A DNA stretch of 64,000 bases from Luidia sarsii (Eukaryota > Echinodermata > Asteroidea > Paxillosida > Luidiidae): positions 19,576,055 through 19,640,054 of the forward strand of contig OX465111.1 in NCBI GenBank assembly GCA_949987565.1, in the 5' to 3' direction. Shown here piece after piece: positions 22,901 to 37,200 of the stretch. The stretch's first letter is position 1; every line of letters begins with the position of its first letter. Under the pieces are notes generated by a model. It ran no database searches and was not told the DNA's origin. It worked only from the letters and a program-made list of their open reading frames with translations. The position numbers and the translations under genes were made by a program.

Positions 22901-25900
22901 GAACATTCTGCGACTGATTCAATTCTCCTGAGCAAGATGCAAATGACTCAATGGCGTACGAAGACAACACTAGAGATTTTTAGATGCCACCGTGGTGCTC
23001 ACATTTTCCAACTTTGCTCTCTTCTTGACTGGTAGGCATAAAGGATTCCTGAAGGACTGTCCCAACGGCTTCTTGAATCAAGATGTAAGTACCTACACAA
23101 TAAACAGCCCTCTGGATATAATCAGTTAGTTGGAGTTGTCAGTCCTTTTCCTTAAAAAAAAACTGGCTTAGGCTCCGGCTTCTGTCTCTGTGTGTCTGTC
23201 ACCTTGTAAGTACTCTAAAACGGGAGGAAAGGAAATTGGAGACAAAACCCGGAGCCTGAGCCTAAGCCAGATTCAGGGATAAAGGCCTCACGAGTGGGTG
23301 AATGGTCGTCCAATTTCCATCAGTTCAAAGTGAAAAAAAAAAAAAGTTACAAAGACAATTCAGACAAAACTGGTATTGGCCTACATGTAACGTTTGCATT
23401 TAAAGTTCAGATGTTTATTTAGATTTCTACATCTTGTGTGAATCTCTAAATTTAGTGGGCCTGACGTTTCGATCCTAGCAGGACCTTTCTCAAAGGCACT
23501 CTGCCTTTGAGAAAGGATCTGCTAGGATCGAAACGTCAGGCCCGCTACATTTTGAGATTTGCATTTTTGTAATTTTAGTCAGTAAGCAGTTTGTAACATT
23601 TTTGTATACCATATCACCCTTGTTAAGTGTGAAGAAACCAGATAAACCCACCTGTGTATCATCTTACTGCAGTTTTTTTTTCAAAGCTCACAATAGGAGA
23701 GCAATGGAGCATTCTTGTGATTACTGAACATTTCCATGATGAGTCATCTGCTTTAGCAAATTGGGACACAACAATTTGTGAAAAACAAGAAAAGAGCCCA
23801 AGACCGGTTGAATGATGAACGTCAGTACGTTAGAATCACTAGTCTCGGGTTCAAATCCTGGTCTAGTCCAAATTTCTTTGCATTTTTATTTTTTTTTCAA
23901 AATCTGTCTGAAATTTCCAAGGTTTTTCCCACTATTTTAGTTTCATACGTTTTTAAGGGTTATTTCTTTTGTAGTGATTCGGATGTATTTTTGCTAAGTT
24001 AAAGAGCAGACAATACAAAGCCATCGCTCCCCTATCTGTGGAAAGGACAGATATTATTTACGAGGAGAGTTTGACCGGAGCACTTAAAGTTTTGGCATCG
24101 ATTGCACCTCCCCGAGGAGTTGAAAAATTGTGCGGCAGAGTGACGGAATCGGTCGCTAGAGTGATTCCGCAGACACGAAGACCGGGGGAAAAACCGAAGG
24201 ACTGGTTAAACATTCCCGGCGGTGGAAATCGGAAAAAAAAATTCCTCTCCTAAGCCACAGCCTCCGGCTTTGGAGCATCTTCGCGAGAAGGACTGTGGGA
24301 GTAGGGGGGAGGGGTATAATCCTTGGAAGTCGTGCGGCGGGATGTTAAAGCTGTCTGTCAGGGTCATATTTATCAGAGGAATATCGTTGGAAAGCACAGA
24401 TGTGGTTTTATTTCCATTCCTGTGGGCAGGTTTGTGCTTGGATTGTTGATTGGGGAGAATTATCCTTTTGCAATGCCACAAACTGCTCGACCGACTTAAA
24501 ATGTCCCAAATTGCCAATCTGGGGAGAAATTAGTGGATGGCTCTGGCATCTCGATCCGGGCTGGATCTTTCTCAGAGGCAGCACTTCCCCAGAACTCTGC
24601 CGTTCTGTCTTGGAGAAAGTGTCCCGAACATTTTGTGTCAGACCGAAAAAACACAGCAACCGTTGAAACCCATTTGAACATTGTGATTCACCAATTACCT
24701 TGTACTAAGTTAAAGCCATCTACATACAAGTGAGGTTGCATGCGTTTTAGTAATGTGTACACAGTAGTGCTAACTCATGAATATGCAGTGATTATTGTCT
24801 GGAGAAGACTTGCTCGTTGAACGCGGTTTTCAATGAAATCATTCCAGTGACAAATCGAACACAACCTAGAAATTAAATTTGCTGGATGAAATTGGAACAA
24901 GGTCAAACCCAAAGCCAGCTCTTCATCAGGAATCTGCCTCGTTTATTGTCAACTACAATCGACAGATTGCGCGACCATTGTCTACATGTCATCAGGTGAC
25001 TTTAAGTGGGTTGTTTTGCATTTCATTTTAGTGCAGAACAGGAGTGGAAATGAGCAAAGAAGACTATCATATTGTCCACATTCTTCTCTGTGTGTTTCCA
25101 TTACTGCTCTGTGCCAAATGAGATGCAAAAAATACCCACTATAAGTCACGTGGTGGCATGAAAACAGTGATCATGAAATCGGTCTTTTGCTTGCAGTGAC
25201 AATTTATCAGCATTTTAAAATTGAAGCACAACAGGAGCAAGCATTCCATCGGAATTAGGGCTTCAGTGGACAAGTTGACGCTGCACGGCGTCAAATATTT
25301 TGTGCGCGGGGCATTTGTGTCTTGTTCTCACTTGACCCCGGCAATTTCTTTAAAAAAGACATTGTTGGATGGCTGAGGCAGAGCAGAGGTATCACGTCGC
25401 TAGCACTATGGGTCATGCTGTGAGTGTGAACAAGCACCCCCCTCCCCCCTCCCTCCTCCCCCTCCCCCCTCCCTCCTCCCCCTCTCCTCCCTCCTCCCCC
25501 TCCCCCTCACCCCCCTTCTCCCCGGAAGCCGCTGTATTGTGTGGGGAACCGAGAAGCGTGTAAGCAATCCAAGCCCTTATAGTTGGCACTAGCCGTCTAA
25601 CAAGATTGGTTTGGACTGGGGTATTGGCACGGCGTTCCTAAAAGCAGGTGGAATGCTTATTTTCTTTAAGGGGGAGACGGGCAGGGGGGGGGGGAGGGGG
25701 GAGGGGGGTGCGTGTGCGTCTCAGACTCGGAGCAAATTATGAAGCTATGGTGTCCGCATGATGTGGTCTCGACTATTTTTGATCATGTTGATGATGTGTG
25801 AATGCTGGAATATGGCAGTGTGGAGGCATGATGACGATTGGTGCATTTTGTTATGTATGTGGAGCAACATATCATTTACAGTACACATGTATGCCAGTAC

Positions 25901-28200
25901 TTCAAACACCACGTACACGTACATACATGTACACATCTGTATTATACTTGTAGAGGGCCCGACGTTTCAGTCCTAGCAGGACCTTTCTCAAAAGCTAGCA
26001 CGCTCGACACCTTTGCTCATGAGCAGGGATGGTACATGTGACATTACATAGATCCTTCGGGGTTGTCCGAATTCCTGTGGTGCGAAAAAGGTCCGGTCTC
26101 TATTTTCCGGGAGTTTTCCCCCCTGAAATTGGTTTAGCTTGAGTTGAAAGGGCCTCAGTAGACAATTTGCCTTCAAGGTCAAAGGTCACTTCCTGCTGAG
26201 GTCACGGTCGTTTCCTTAGAGTGCCTGTTCACTGCTACATCATGTGATACTGTAGGAGCTCTGTCATTTTCTCTCTTTCTCTCTCCTTTTTTTTTTTCTT
26301 CTTCATATTTTCAAGATTAAGGCCTATTATATATTTCTGTAATTGGTATTCCTGGTCATTGCCTATATTTGGCATAAAATAATTATTTGCAATTTACTTA
26401 TAAATGCAATAGTTCTTTTTCCATGTATATATTTTATATATTTTTTCTGTTTTCTGTCATCCAATTAGTTTGGAGAGCCCCCTGACAGAAACTAGATTCT
26501 TTTGGGCAATCCTGCGGGAGTTAATTGGATGTTGTTTCTGTTATTGTTGCTGTTGTTGTTTGTTTGTTTGTTTGGTTTCTTTTTATTAAGTTTATTGTTA
26601 AAGTTGGGTGTGCTGTGATGTGAATGTGTCCCGAAAAATGAAATAAATATAAATATAAATATAAATATTTGCACTGTGAGCATAGTGCATGTAAAACAAA
26701 ATCTCCATATCTGATGTTGACGAAGTAAACACAAAAAAACTGTTGCAAGCTGCTCACTCTCTAAAATGACCTGCAAGTTAGAGGGCCTGACGTTTTGAAC
26801 CTACATGTAGCAGGACCTTTCTCAAAGGCAAAGTGACAAGGACATACACAGACAGTCAGGGGAAGGAAAGCCCTGACACACATGTATGACAGAGGAAGGA
26901 CAAAAGGGAAAGGAGTGGGATGCAGATGTACATGAAGGGAGGGGAGATCAAAGGGACAGGAAGCATATATGGTAATTATCTAATGGCGTTAGTAGGTTCT
27001 TTTAGTCATTAATTCACCCAAAACGAGAGGTCTAGGTTTCAAGTTCGAGTCTAGTGACAGGTTTCTTTGCTGTTCTTCAAACTGGTTTTTGTTTTGTTTT
27101 TGAATGGTCGGTGTAGCAAATGCGCTGGCAGAGCGTGACCCTGTTGCCACGGTCGCGCCGAGTTGACCTCGGCATTTCGCCCTGACAGCAAACATGGCAA
27201 AGTACTCGGTGTATTTCGTAGAAACCCCACACGTGGTCAGCAGATTGGCGCTGGAGATTTGGAGCGGATTCCCCCCCCCCAAAAAAAAACACCCAAAGAA
27301 ACCCGACCCAACCTATCATGGAGGACTATATGAGGGCAGGGGAAGATAGAGGAGAGGAGGTGGGGGGGGAGGAGGGGATAAGAGGTTGCGTCCCTGCGTT
27401 GCGTAGACAAGAATCGCAGCGTAAGCGATGTGGAGCCGCTATCAAGGATTTTTTATTGCCAGCGCTCTTAATCTGGCCAGATTGTCGCACGGCTCCTGGA
27501 ATGTGCAACGCAAACACGCACCTTGGCCGTGTTAGCCTTGCAAAGGTGACGGTAACTAGTAGATACCCAGAATGATAACTGTTGGGGTTTTTTTTTCTTT
27601 AGATTTTCCAGCCTCAGAGCCATGAAAACATTCAAGTATTCTGCCTTTTTGAAAGATATCCTACCTGGATGGAAACGTCCTCAGGTGCTTTTAAATTCTT
27701 GTGAATTATAATTTGTGTTCGTTTAACATTTAGGATTTTTTTTGATTGGTTAAAGTCTTCCATCCTTGTGATTAATTCAGTTGAGTAACCCTCTTAGTTG
27801 ACAGTTGGAGACCACTGGAAATAGGAGGGATGGATGATATTTGGGACTTGTTTTACCCAATTTGCTAGGCTATTGTGAAACCCCCGATTTATTCAGATGT
27901 GGCCATTTGTAATTTCAGCACACGTCAGTGGGCCTGCGCAGGACTGTGGTAGATTATGGGTCCTAGACAAATGATCACAAATCATTCTCTTTATCTGTCC
28001 CATTCTCTGTCGTCTGTCTCTGCCATTTCCTCTACCGTTTCCTCTGTCTCTGTCCCTCTGTCTCTCTTTCTGCATGTCTTTGGACCCACTCTCTCTACCT
28101 CTCTGTCTCCCCCTCTCTCTCTCTCTCCCCCTTATTCTACCAGTACCTCTATCTCTCTGCTGTCTCTCTCCCTCCCTCCCCACTCTGTCTTTCTCCCCTC

Positions 28201-28267
<67 letters not shown>

Positions 28268-31200
28268 TCACTCTCTATCTCTCTCTCAATCTCTTTCCCT
28301 CTCTATTCCTCTCTCCCTCTCCCCGTCTTTTTTTCACTTTCTCTCCCCTCTCACTCTCTATTCCTATCTATCCCTCTCTCTCCCTCTACCTCTCTCTCTC
28401 TCTCTCTGTCCCTCTCTCTCTTACTGTGTCCTCTCTCTCTCTCTCTCTCTCTTTCTCCCTCTCTCCCTCTCTCTCTGTCCCTCTACCCCTCTCTCCCTCC
28501 CTCTCTCTCTCTCCCTCTACCCCTCTCTCTCCCTCTCTCTGTCCCTCTCTCTCTTACTGTGTCTCTCTCTCTCTCTTCCTCCCTCTGTCTCTCTCTCTCC
28601 CTCTGCCCTTCTCTCTCTCCCTCTCTCCCTCTCTCTCTCTCTCCCTCTACCCGTCCATCTCTCCCTCTACCCCTCTCTCCCTCTCTCTCTCTCTCCCCCT
28701 ACCCCTCTTTCCCTCCCTCTTTCCCTCTCTGTCTTCCCCTCTCTCTGTCTAGAAGGTCAGAAATACCAGCAGTGCCTATCAACAGGCAAATATTTGCCGA
28801 CGTCATGCTTCCCGCTGAGTCAGGAGATTGGCAGATGGAGTGGTATCCCATCCCTTCCTTGCCCGGCTTGATTGGAGAGGCATGCCCGAATACATATCTG
28901 TGATTTTCGCTTTGTTGTCAAACAAATTGAAACAATATTGACCGACCGTGCAGTGTGTACTCGACCTACGTACAGTACTGCGAACAGTGCATGTCATTTT
29001 ATTTTGAACCGCACAGATTTTTCAAATTGCAAGAATTCCGATTTCACAAAGCTTCATGAACATTGCACATGTAGCTCCACTTATGATGATGGTTAAACTA
29101 TCCTTGTTGCAATGCAATCATGAGTAAAATTCATGACAATGTACATGTACTGTACAAGTACAGTAGGTCGTAAAGTTTCAGTGGTTAAACTATCCTTGTT
29201 GCAATGCAATCATGAGTAAAATTCATGACAATGTACATGTACTGTACAAGTACAGTAGGTCGTAAAGTTTCAGTGCGTTGCTCATAGTCTGACGATTGGC
29301 CGTAGTGGAGTCACGTGAAATTGATCATAAATTTGTGTTTTGCACTGTGAAAAGACACCCATTTTGGACCAGTAGTCTTCCTACTCTCATCAAAATTCAC
29401 CAATTTTAAATCCTGTGACGGCCTGACAACTTTTTCAGCTAAAGATGGCAGCCAAACACTTTGTCTTGCTCGAAGTACTCAGAGTTTTGTGACAGATTTT
29501 GATGAAGACCTGAAGACAAAGCTCCAAATTGGGGGATTTCATTTTTCCAATAAATGTCGGAATAATTTAGTACAAAAATGCTGCAAACCGCTTGCTACTC
29601 ATGTAACTAAAATTACCAAAATGTTGTTGCAGATCTCGAAAAAAAATTAGACCACTTGCTACACATGTAACTAAAATTACCGAAATGTTGTTGCAGATCT
29701 CGAAGACCTTTCTGAAAGACAATGGTCTTTCTCTGGCTTTGACTTTGAGAAACATCCTTCTAGGATGGAAATGTCATTGCCATGTACAGTACAGTATATC
29801 ATCTCTTTTAAAGAGAAGGAGTATGGCTCTGAAAAGCGGCGGTACACGTACTAACTCAACATTTCAGGTAGTGTGTATACTTTGCCTGTCGTCAGGAGAT
29901 TGCTGGATTTCCAACTATCATCGATGCAGTTATAAGCAATAATGTTGATTATCTGTGGTTTTTCTGATAAGATTTTGCCAGTAACCATGGTAACAATCGA
30001 ATCGGGCTTACAGGCATCCTCTAATGTTGCTACTTCTCACAGGGGCATGCAGATTAAGAATTGCCCTTCATTTTCTGCGGTGGCGAACTTTGCGTCTCAG
30101 ACGTTGCTACTGTCACCCGCTCGGGGCTACGTAGGAGAGGGGGAGGGGGGTCGTTCACCTCTCGGGGAGAGGGGGGGGGCGGAGGGAGTTTGTTCCTCTT
30201 TATAACGACGTCTGCCTGTGCACAATGCAACTGTGTACGTGCTGACATTTCGCAAGCGACTACCGCGGTATCCAAGAAAGCGCCTGGCAGACAGGCCCCG
30301 GCAGCAAGCACAATGTGGACAGACGTCTCTCTTTTCCCCGACGGCAAGCAATAAGCAAGCGTGTTAATAAATTGTGAGAGTGAAGGAAGTGCGCGCCGCC
30401 CAACCCCCCTCCCCCGACCCCCGCCCCATCTTGAGTGCGCGCACCGGTCCGTGTTAATTTCCCGCATACATTGACCCCTACGCCGTCTGGTAGACCAGTC
30501 AAAGCACAAAGACAAGTTCCCAACCCATTGGGCACCGCGAAAGCGGCCCACCTGACAATTTTGATGGTCCTCCACGGACGCTTTTATTTGGACCAAAACC
30601 TGCCACCTCTCATGCCTCGAGGGATTAAGAAGACATGTACTTTAAAAAGAACCTAACGTTCCCCAACCTCACAAAATCCAACAAGAGGTTTTGTTGGAAT
30701 TTGTTGGATTAGGTACTAATGGCCCAGGGAGACAGTGTTGGAGTTTGTTGGATTAGGTACCACTGCCACACACTCCAGCACCTGACCAGAAAATGACCAA
30801 GAGCTCGTGGGTAAAGTAAACTCACCTACGAAAGCAGTGTAGTGCACTGTTACACACTCCAACACCTGACCAGAACATACCATAGCAGAGACATTGTGGC
30901 ATTTTGTTGGGTTGGGGACAAACCCCCTGTAGTCATGCAACAATGCATAATACACATCTGTACCCAACCTAACAAAATCCAACACGTGCAGACTGTTGGA
31001 TTCTGTGAGGTTGGGTACCAATGGGTTCCTAATTTCTGCCCAAATGTTGGATTTTGCTGGGTTAGGTATGCTTCCTAGTGAAAGAGCCTAGGGGGTTAGG
31101 ATTAAGGCCAAGTAAACAAAATTATTAGTTTCTCATCCTAACTTCTTGGGGGAAAAAGGATGATGCCGGCAGTTTTTTTTTTCCCTTTTCAAAAACAATT

Positions 31201-34200
31201 CCCCCCTATAGTCTTATTTCCAATATGCAATGCACAGAAACCATACACCCTTTTTTCGTTTACGATGGATAACCCGTCGTAAGTTGAGTTACGAAGTCTT
31301 TGTGAAAACGACCTCTGATGTTGAAGATAATGTACATTGCCTGTAGGTCTCCCGGGCTGCACTGAAGATTTCTTAGATGATTTGGGAGAGAGATCGGGTC
31401 TGATCTGAGACGATCAATGTTTTACAAAAGGAAGGCGAGAAGAAAACCGAATATTAACGCTTGTTACAGAGGGATGTCATGCCCAGCCTAGCCATCCCTC
31501 CCGACCCCAAATATCTCTGATGCTCTGCGGCACAAGTTTCCTTCGACTGCTTGAGTGCTCGCATCGCTGTCGTCCTTCACCGCTGGCAGCGTGCCAGGGA
31601 TGGTTTTTGGCGAGGGGCCAGCCATGCCGACAGACAACAGTCCGCGCTATCAATCTTCCCTCCCCTACCTCCCTGCCTCCCCCATCCCCATCCCCTGCAT
31701 TCCAGCGACCATCGTCTCTGAATGGTATCATCTCCCACCACAAGTAAGATACACGTTCAGAGTCGGCCTGTTTGCTTGCAGTAGAAAAAAATCTGTAATG
31801 GAATCATCAAATGCGATGTTTATATTGGGACAGGTTTTTTTTTTAGAGGTTAAAAGGCAAGCTGCAAAGATAAAGGTGCGTTTTCACTGGACTAAGAAAA
31901 AAGGGGAAATTTGACCAAGACCATGGTTCGATTTCAAATCTTACCGTCGTTCCCACTTGGACTTTTTGAGTCGGTCAATTTGACCAAGACGAAGGTTTAA
32001 GTAACCGAGCTGGCAATATATCTGCTCATGAGGGCGCTGTGCGTGACCTTTTGAGGTTACAGAATGATATTCTCCTCAATGCAAAAAACATATACTTGTG
32101 CACGTGTATCTACGTATGATACAATGCTGCACTCACTACAGTGCGATTCAAATTTGCCGAACAACCTCGATCAGCTCGTTGGTTAAGTGGCTTGTTGGAG
32201 TCACGGGTTCGAATCCTGCCTTAGCTGCCTGTAAAAAAAAAATTTGCAGCCAATCTGGGAAAGCACTGAGCACACAGTGCTTAAATTATGTCGAGTAGGG
32301 AAAACCCTCATTGAATTACATTCTCTTTGATGATTTTTTTTTTGAAAATTATGACTTTGAGAATGCTTGGTGCACAGTGCTCAGTCATAGCTACATCCTT
32401 TGTGGATGAAATTGTCCAATTTGTTTATTTCTAAATTAATAAAGATCTTAATGAGGTTCTAGTGCAACGAACTATGACAGTACTGCTGTTTTATCTTAGT
32501 GGCTTGAATCTTGTCCAAAAAGTGATTCACCATCATCATAAATCCTGTTGAAGATGAATCGACCGATAAAAAGAAGTAACGACCGGAAATACAGCCTGCC
32601 TTCATTATTTGTTCAATTGTAGGGGCCAGATTTATTAGTGTATCTCCCCCTCCACCACTCTCGCACACATGCCCGCACTCGGTCATAATAATGGTCGTGC
32701 ACTGGACTGTGACACTCCGCTCTGTTTCGCAGCTGTGTCATAAAACGGATCCTGTTCAAAAGGTCATCGGTGTATTAAAGCATTCTGTCGACATTTAATG
32801 AGGGTTTGCCCTAGTCCTACATTAATAAGCCCTGCATGTGTGTGCTCAGTGCTTTGCCCGATTGCCTGCTGAAAAATAATCCTGCACCTCACCCGAGCTG
32901 CCTGTAATTTTTGTTCATCAAGCAATCGGGCAAAGCACTGAGCACATACCAAGGCTCGACCTTAGCACTAGCCCGACGGTTATTGTCTAGTAAAAACAGC
33001 TGCGGGCTAGTAAAATGACCCACTTTGGTAGCCCGGCGAGTTTATAGTAAAAAGTAGGCAGCGGTGTGGTGGCAAAAAACAATGCGGGCGGGGATGAGAA
33101 AGTAGAAACTAATCATTTGTTTTACTTGACCTAATAACCTTGTGTTAAATTCAATATTAATTATACAGGGCTAGTAAAATTTGCTGCGGGCTAAAACTAA
33201 ATTTACTAGCCCGTGGGCTAGTAAAAAAAAAAATAAGCTTGAGGCTTGCATACACAGTAGTCCTTATTACTATGGGTTAAATAGGGCAAACCCTTATTGA
33301 ATTACATTCTCCTTGATGCAAAAATCATATTATATCTGTCCTGTCAGCAATTTTGCTTTTCAGAGTCCTACTGTAGTAACTAATTCTTTTCCCCCAATTT
33401 TTTTTAGAGAGCCTGATGTTTTGATTTAAGCAATAAATCTTCTTATCCTGATTGTACAAAAAAAAATATTTTTTTACTGCCACTTTTACAGGAGTTTTCC
33501 AAAATCTACCAGCAGTATTTCCCGAGCGGTGATGCCACCAAGTTTGCCTCCTTCGTTTTCAACGTATTCGACGAGAACAATGTGAGTTTTTACACAAAGT
33601 TTTTTCCTTTTCCACTGATGCTACTTAAGGGGGAAAAAAGCTAGATTATTGCTTATGCAGATGCTGTTGAGACACGATCTGTGAAAAGGACCCACCTTAC
33701 ATGTACGTATACTCAGCTCTTTGACACGCACAGGCATGACAGGGCGACCTGGATTTTGAAAATTCATTTTCTGATTTTGGATAATTTGCTATGTCTGTGT
33801 CCATATCTTCATATTTGCTGATTGGAAACTTGATTTTGTTATCTAAAACTTGAAATAAAAGGAGTTTTTTGGGGGGTGAATACCTGATTCTGATTTAACC
33901 CCACTCTAACTCATTTGCCTCACATACGGTATACAGTAGCATAGCACTCATATTGTGGACATGGTACATGTAGCTTGATGCCCTCAAAAGAATGATTATT
34001 TGCAAGCATATCTGAGTACGTAAAGCATGCATGGAAATTCTAGGCCTTTAAAAAGAATCTTATACCTTGAAAATATGTTTTGTAAGTTAAGTACTGTATA
34101 AACAAAAAAAGCCAAAGTTTTCTTTTAATACCATTTTTCAATTATGCTCAAAATGTTCCTAGTCAGTTTTCCCTTGATTCGTTTGAAAAAAAAAAATAAT

Positions 34201-37200
34201 AATAATAATTATTGGTCAAGGTGCGGATTTCATCACAACAGGACCTTTCTCTGCCTTTGAGACAGGATTGAGAATCATGGAATCTGAATTCTTTATTTTG
34301 AGCTTTTTGTGGGTGTATTTTTGTCGGCAGGACGGGGAGATAGAATTTGCCGAGTTCATCAGAGCACTCTCGGTCACGTCGAGGGGAAACATTGACGAGA
34401 AATTAGACTGTAAGTATGCTTCATTCGTCAAACCCTGAGACCTCTGGTTTTGTGTACCAATGCTCTTACCATCTGAGCTAAAACCAGAGGTCTCGGGTTC
34501 AAGTTCCAAAGTTTTCTTTGGCATTTTTACCAAATTGTGTAAAAGGTCAGTTTGCCCTTTATTTGTTTGACTTGAATTGAAACAACTGCATCCACTTCGT
34601 GTGATTCCCGAGTTGCTGTAGCCAGGTTTACAATAATTGTTTGTTTGCATCTGAATGAAAGCCGGGGGTGTGATTCCTGGAGATATACGGCAGTTAATGG
34701 TTGAATTGCTTCTGACTGGCGCCCCCTACCCCGGCAAAGACTAGTTGACTATAATAATAAAGGACATTTATATTGCACAAAACATATATGGATTTACTCT
34801 TCTGTGCATTATTTGGGAAGGCTGCCATCTAAGGGCTGGATAGCTCAGATGGTAAGAGCGCTGGTACGCAAAACCAGAGGTCTCAGGTTCAAGTCCCGAT
34901 CTAGTCAAAGTTTTCATGGCCATTTTTTCCAGATTGTTTGAAAGTTCTTAGTCAGTTTTTCATTTAATTGTATGATTAAAAAAAGGGGTTGCTAACTGGT
35001 TACTGACCTGAGGGCCCAAAAAATGCAAATGCCAGCAGTTTAGAATTCCTGGCATTTCAACCATGGCGAGACCTTTTATGAACAGTCCCGCTAGGAATGA
35101 AAATGTCAGACCCCTCAACTTTTTAGACATTCAATTTTAGTCAGTCAGCATGGTCAGCAGATTGCAACATTATTTGTGTCGTACTCTCGTTCATTCCTCG
35201 CTGCCTTTACTATGGAGAGCTTCAAATCTCACGTGAGATTAAGCGTTTATTCAAACAGAAGTAGACCGCGACCAATTGGATGAAGGTTGTTCATACAAAG
35301 AATTGCAAACATGATCAGAAAATGCCTGTGATAGTTTGACAAGCCAGCGCGAAACATAAATAACAACTGTAATCTCATGGCTAATATAAACTGACTAAGT
35401 GCCGCTTGATACAAACTCTGTATATGATGACATGTACATTAGATAAGATGTGAAGGTTTGCACGGTGGGTGGAAGTACAAAGTGGAAGGTTTGCGGTGAC
35501 ACCATGTGCACGTACATCATCTCTTGTGAGATGGAGTGTGTGATAGGGGGAGCTAGTAACTCAATGTTTTGGGCAGTGTGTACTCTGCCTGTCATCAAGA
35601 AACTCAGGGCAAGACAGATCCTTGACACTCTCAACAACACCGATGATCGTTGGAATCCAGCAGTCTCCTGACGACGGGCAGAGTTCCACACTGCCCGAGA
35701 CTTTGAGTTACCAGCTCTTTTCAGAACCACACTCCTTCTCACAATAGATGATGTAGGCCTACATGTACATGGTATCACCACAAACCTTCCACGTGGCATT
35801 TACATTCTAGGTTGCATGTTTGGTGATAAGATCTTGTTTCTGCGAATAAGCTGATAAGTATTTTGTTTGTTTTTGATCTTGGTTGAATAGGCCTGTCTGT
35901 GTAAACTTGAAAGCTAGATTTAAAGCTAGATTTAAGCCTTGGTCATTGCCTTGGTGCCTACTGGTCATTGCCTTGGTGCCCCCTGGTCATTGCCTTGGTG
36001 CCCCTGGTCATTGTCTTGGTGCCCCTGGTCATTGTCTTGGTGCCTACTGGTCATTGTCTTGGTGCCCCCTGGTCATTGCCTTGGTGCCCCTGGTCATTGT
36101 CTTGGTGCCCCTGGTCATTGCCTTGGTGCCCCTGGTCATTGCCTTGGTGCCCCTGGTCATTGTCTTGGTGCCTACTGGTCATTGTCTTGGTGCCCCCTGG
36201 TCATTGCCTTGATGCCCCCTGGTCATTGCCTTGATGCCCCCTGGTCATTGTCTTGGTGCCCCCTGGTCATTGCCTTGATGCCCCTGGTCATTGCCTTGAT
36301 GCCCCCTGGTCATTGTCTTGGTGCCCCCTGGTCATTGCCTTGATGCCCCTGGTCATTGCCTTGATGCCCCTGGTCATTGCCTTGGTGCCCCTGGTCATTG
36401 CCCTGATGCCCCCTGGTCATTGCCTTGGTGCCCCCTGGTCATTGCCATGGTGCCCCTGGTCATTGCCTTGATGCCCCTGGTCACTGCCTTGCTGCCCCTG
36501 GTCATTGCCTTGCTGCCCCTGGTCATTGCCTTGATGCCCCTGGTCATTGCCTTGGTGCCCCCTGGTCATTGCCTTGGTGCCCCTGGTCATTGCCTTGATG
36601 CCCCTGGTCATTGCCTTAGTGCCCCTGGTCATTGCCTTGTTGCCCCTGGTCATTGCCTTGATGCCCCTGGTCATTGCCTTGGTGCCCCTGGTCACTGCCT
36701 TGATGCCCCTGGTCATTGCTTTGCTGCCCCTGGTCATTGCCTTGATGCCCCTTGGTCATTGCCTTGATGCCCCTGGTCATTGCCTTGATGCCCCTGGTCA
36801 TTGCCTTGGTGCCCCTGGTCATTGCCTTGGTGCCCCTGGTCACTGCCTTGATGCCCCTTGTCATTGCTTTGCTGTCCTCTGATCATCTTCTCGATGCATT
36901 TTGCTTGTGGACTCCCACAGGGGCCTTTCGTCTGTACGACCTAGACCACGATGGCTTCATCACGCGGGAAGAGATGCTCAACATAGTGGAGGCCATCTAC
37001 CAGATGGTGGGGGACATGGTTCGTCTGCCGGAGGAAGAGAACACGCCGCAGAAGCGAGTGGACAGAATATTTGCCCTCATGGACAAGGTGAGGTCCCATT
37101 TATTTTGCTTCGTGTCGCTCGATTCTGTTCCGTTCCGTTCCGTTCTGTTTTTGTCAAACAAACGAATTGAAAAAGCTGCATCCACTTTGTGTGATCCTTG

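Noticed and set aside
24038..24733. Small overlapping frames as a nested gene in NCS1 intron 3
   Set aside because: No recognisable homology, no consistent splice sites or codon pattern; left as unassigned.
27956..28903. 315-codon Ser-Leu-Pro frame
   Set aside because: CT-rich simple sequence in NCS1 intron 3 with no domain or splice context.
30054..30596. GC-rich patch as an alternative NCS1 promoter or a nested minus-strand gene
   Set aside because: There are CpG-like words, but no exon joining to NCS1 exon 4 and the frames are G- and C-run driven.
34835..34910. tRNA gene
   Set aside because: A and B box-like words are present, but the same sequence is dispersed with a common tail and lacks an intact cloverleaf; it is a SINE head.
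35883..36890. Gly-His-Cys-Leu-Gly-Ala-Pro repeat proteins
   Set aside because: Minisatellite artefacts; all three plus frames are open and the units are in an NCS1 intron.
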